Shown here: positions 61,953 to 64,000 of the stretch, in pieces
Layout: each line of letters begins with the position of its first letter
Position numbering within the stretch: the stretch's first letter is position 1
Assembly (NCBI GenBank): GCA_964655525.1
Contig: CAZZNE010000006.1
Coordinates: 66,753 to 130,752 of the forward strand
From: DLAJ01 sp964655525
GTDB lineage: Bacteria; Bacillota; Clostridia; Lachnospirales; Lachnospiraceae
Length of the DNA: 64,000 bases
Direction of reading: 5' to 3'
The notes under the pieces: model-generated
The model's input: only the letters and a program-made list of their open reading frames with translations
The model's database searches: none
Told to the model about the DNA's origin: nothing
Position numbers and translations under genes: made by a program

Positions 61953-62389
61953 TTACTTATCTCCTCATATAATGAACCTATGTCCTCTAGATATACAGGG
62001 GCTCGGGTTATTTTTGTGGTATAGAGGAATCCTTTATCTGGCGAATTCCTCTCCGAGTTTCATCCCCTATATGATTTACAAGTTACCTATTTTTGTTTGC
62101 CAATATCTCCCGGACACTTATAAAAAATCCATAGAAATTGACCAAAGAGTACCGCTGATTCTTCTTCCAGTTGCTCTGTATGTATTTCTAACATCTTCTG
62201 TCATCATTGCTTTGAAAGCTTGCGTCTCTGGCAGCACCCTCCAAATACTTACACAAATGTTACGCCTGTGCCGTCAGCTTCCAGCAGATTATTTTTGTAG
62301 TATAAATGCTGATCACACGAGTTTACATTGTGTTGCGGTCCAAGATTAGCCCAATAACACCCTATCCATCAAACAAAAAGGAAGGTGCG
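61953..62389. other. Gene-less stretch
   Basis: No supported gene is seen. A plus-strand open frame across it has no recognisable motif and poor coding character. It ends at the IS110 fragment. Confidence 0.4.
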
Positions 62390-62500
62390 ATGCACGTGAA
62401 AATACGTATCAAAATCAATCACCTTTCAACACTTTTCGTAGGACTTGACATCGGTTCACGCAATAACTACATTATGGCTCTAAACTCGGGTTCAAAGTAA
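62390..62500 (+). pseudogene. IS110-family transposase N-terminal fragment
   Basis: A short frame after GGAAGGTGCG encodes LFVGLDIGSRNNYIMALNS, the typical RuvC-like N-terminus of IS110 transposases with the first catalytic Asp. It stops at TAA (62498-62500). It may be the missing 5' half of the remnant at 50.0 kb or of another copy. Confidence 0.7.
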
Positions 62501-62915
62501 TCGCTACATAGTGAGTGGATAGAAAATACAAATAATCTCTGTCATAATAGAATTAACTATTTATTCCCTTCAAAAAAGTTACTCCTCAACTTCTTTGACT
62601 CACGATTGAAGGTCGTAGTCTATGATTAAAACCAGTTTGGTCACAAGAAAATGCAGACAGGTAGGATGGACACCCATAATCCATGAACGTAATAACCCCC
62701 TTAGGGAGCGCTCATTGAAGAATGGTCTTGGAATCATTAAACCACAAAGTAAAATTACTATTATCGCATGAAGCAAGTGCGCAGAACCTATCTTAAATTG
62801 GAATGACATATAATAGATTTCACAAATTATAGTCTCATAAGAAATAGACATGGTGTATAGCCGTTTGGTAAAATTAAGTCATCACAACAAAACTCACCGA
62901 AGGCGGCTAAAAACC
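62501..62915. other. Gene-less stretch between IS fragments
   Basis: No gene is supported. It may contain decayed IS110 interior and the left end of the IS256 element, but no continuous match was recognised. Confidence 0.35.
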
Positions 62916-63870
62916 ATGTCTGATAACATTATACGGCTAAACGAAGAGTTAATAAAACACGATCTGAAAGACCTTGTCCACTCCAGCGCAGAAGAAACTC
63001 TAAGCGAGATATATTTAGCCAGTGTTTCTGTCCGCCGCGTAGAGGATATCACCGAAGCCTTATTGGGCACCAAAGTATCTCCCAGTACAATCAACAACCT
63101 CAACAAAAAGACTTATGAACAAATTGAGTTCTGACGCAGCGGGTCACTGTCCGGTGACTACCTTATGTCTATGTGGATGATGTATATCTCAAACGAAGCC
63201 GAGGCATGAAAATCCAAAATATCTTTATCCTTGGTACCATCGGTGTCAGCAATGATAGCCACCGCGAGATCATCGGTGCAGTGGAAGGCACGAAAGAGGA
63301 TAAAGAAAGCCGACGTTCCTTTTTCGTATGTCGGAAGGAAAGAGGTCTCACCAGGGTACATCTTATTATCGAGGATAAGAACCTCTAGCTTCTTGAGACC
63401 ATTCCGGAAATGTTCCCAGATGTCCACTATCAGCGCTGTATCGCCCATTTTTACCGAAATATCTTCTCCGTTACACCACGCAATAAGATAAAAGGTGTTG
63501 ATATAATGCTGAAAATCATTTACGCATAGGAAAACAAGGAATCCGCCCGTGAGAAAGCTGCCCAAGTAGTGGAAAAGCTTCGGAAAATGAAGCCTAGCTT
63601 AGCGGCAAAGTATCTTCAAGACGGTATTGAAGAAAACCTCACCCACATGGACGTTCCCCCCAGCACTGTAGCCGGATGCGGACAAACAGCATTATTGAAC
63701 AACCGTGAGATCAAGCGCGGGCAAAGGAATAAGAGGTTTTCCTGACGGACAGAGCGCCCCTGATACTTGTATGCACCAAACCGCGTCACGTAGCAGGAAC
63801 TCAATGGGAGCGCGCCGCTACATGAATATGAATTCATCTCACCAAGCCGGAAGATAATCTACTGTCTGAT
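62916..63870 (+). pseudogene. IS256-family transposase, heavily eroded
   Basis: The plus strand starts with the family N-terminus (DNIIRLNEELIKHDLKDLVH). It then jumps by an internal deletion to EIYLASVSVRRVEDITEALL and continues in shifted frames: YLKRSRGMKIQNIFILGTIG, KEDKESRRSFFVCRKERGL, TIPEMFPDVHYQRCIAHFYR and a damaged C-terminus. Several stops and frameshifts show it is dead. Confidence 0.85.
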
Positions 63871-63904
63871 ATCATAACCGGATAACTGCCGACTAACAAA
63901 CGTA

Positions 63905-63975
63905 AGGAATTAAATTTGTGAAAAACTATTGACACAATCCGTCCCAGAGAGTGTAAATTATTTTGTGTAAATCCT
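63905..63975 (+). repeat. Probable right end of the IS256 element
   Basis: A TTGACACAAT block, then GAGAGTGTAAA and TTTTGTGTAAA, follow the transposase remnant in the layout of IS256-family right ends. The left partner was not found. Confidence 0.4.
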
Positions 63976-64000
63976 ATGGATTGATGAAAAAATATCTCTA

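Noticed and set aside
61924..62349. A 141-codon plus-strand frame before the IS110 fragment
   Set aside because: No motif, no ribosome binding site and overlap with the start of a supported minus-strand gene.
41773..63975. Prophage or integrative conjugative element
   Set aside because: No integrase of the tyrosine or serine type, no structural, replication or conjugation genes and no attachment-site repeats were recognised; only insertion-sequence remnants are present.

Overview
The window looks like a chromosome piece from a Clostridia species, most likely a Lachnospiraceae (clostridial cluster XIVa). Three observations suggest this: the gene orders rnc-smc-ftsY and ylxM-ffh-rpsP-khpA-rimM-trmD-rplS-lepB-rbgA-lepB-rnhB, the AGGAGG-type ribosome binding sites, and a GluD-type NADP glutamate dehydrogenase. 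This is inference from content; no marker search could be run. Nearly all genes lie on the minus strand.

Positions 1 to about 41.7 kb are a conserved chromosomal backbone of moderate GC. It holds a partial chemotaxis receptor, gdhA, a Gfo/Idh/MocA oxidoreductase, a membrane protein with SH3 domains and tRNA-Arg(CCG). These are followed by an FtsX-type ABC exporter beside a ROK glucokinase, two GT2 glycosyltransferases, a small cysteine-rich protein, a sialate O-acetylesterase and a MATE pump. A lone FliK-like protein comes next, and then the ribosome, secretion and SRP cluster. After ylxM there is an interruption (27.2-33.4 kb) carrying a SIR2-TPR protein, an aldo/keto reductase, a flavodoxin, a LysR regulator and a YitT protein. 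The backbone then resumes with ilvA and ftsY-smc-rnc-acpP-plsX. A family of modular hairpin repeats recurs between backbone genes.

Positions 41.7-64 kb are an AT-rich accessory region. Its core is a pair of minus-strand transcription units. Unit A (56.1 to 50.6 kb) encodes a STAS/GHKL-ATPase-like protein with a cysteine cluster, a phosphoribosyltransferase-like protein, a metallophosphoesterase fused to a second phosphoribosyltransferase, the thymidylate synthase ThyX, and a dCTP deaminase/dUTPase-fold protein with two C-terminal membrane helices. Unit B (49.8 to 44.5 kb) encodes a 1474-residue protein with an HD domain, a phospho-histidine swivel domain, a PEP-synthase-type ATP-grasp domain and a second HD domain, followed by a TPR protein. 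Both units start with nearly the same leader, which encodes a short peptide overlapping the first gene's start codon. I therefore read them as one co-regulated nucleotide and phosphoryl-transfer system, possibly a conflict or stress-response system, and the best candidate here for something undescribed.

The system is surrounded and split by decayed mobile elements: IS66 remnants (43.6 and 59.5 kb), IS110 remnants (50.0 and 62.4 kb), an IS3 fragment (60.3 kb), a nearly complete IS21 element with a frameshifted istB (57.0-59.4 kb) and an eroded IS256 transposase (62.9-63.9 kb). No rRNA, CRISPR array or phage structural gene was seen.
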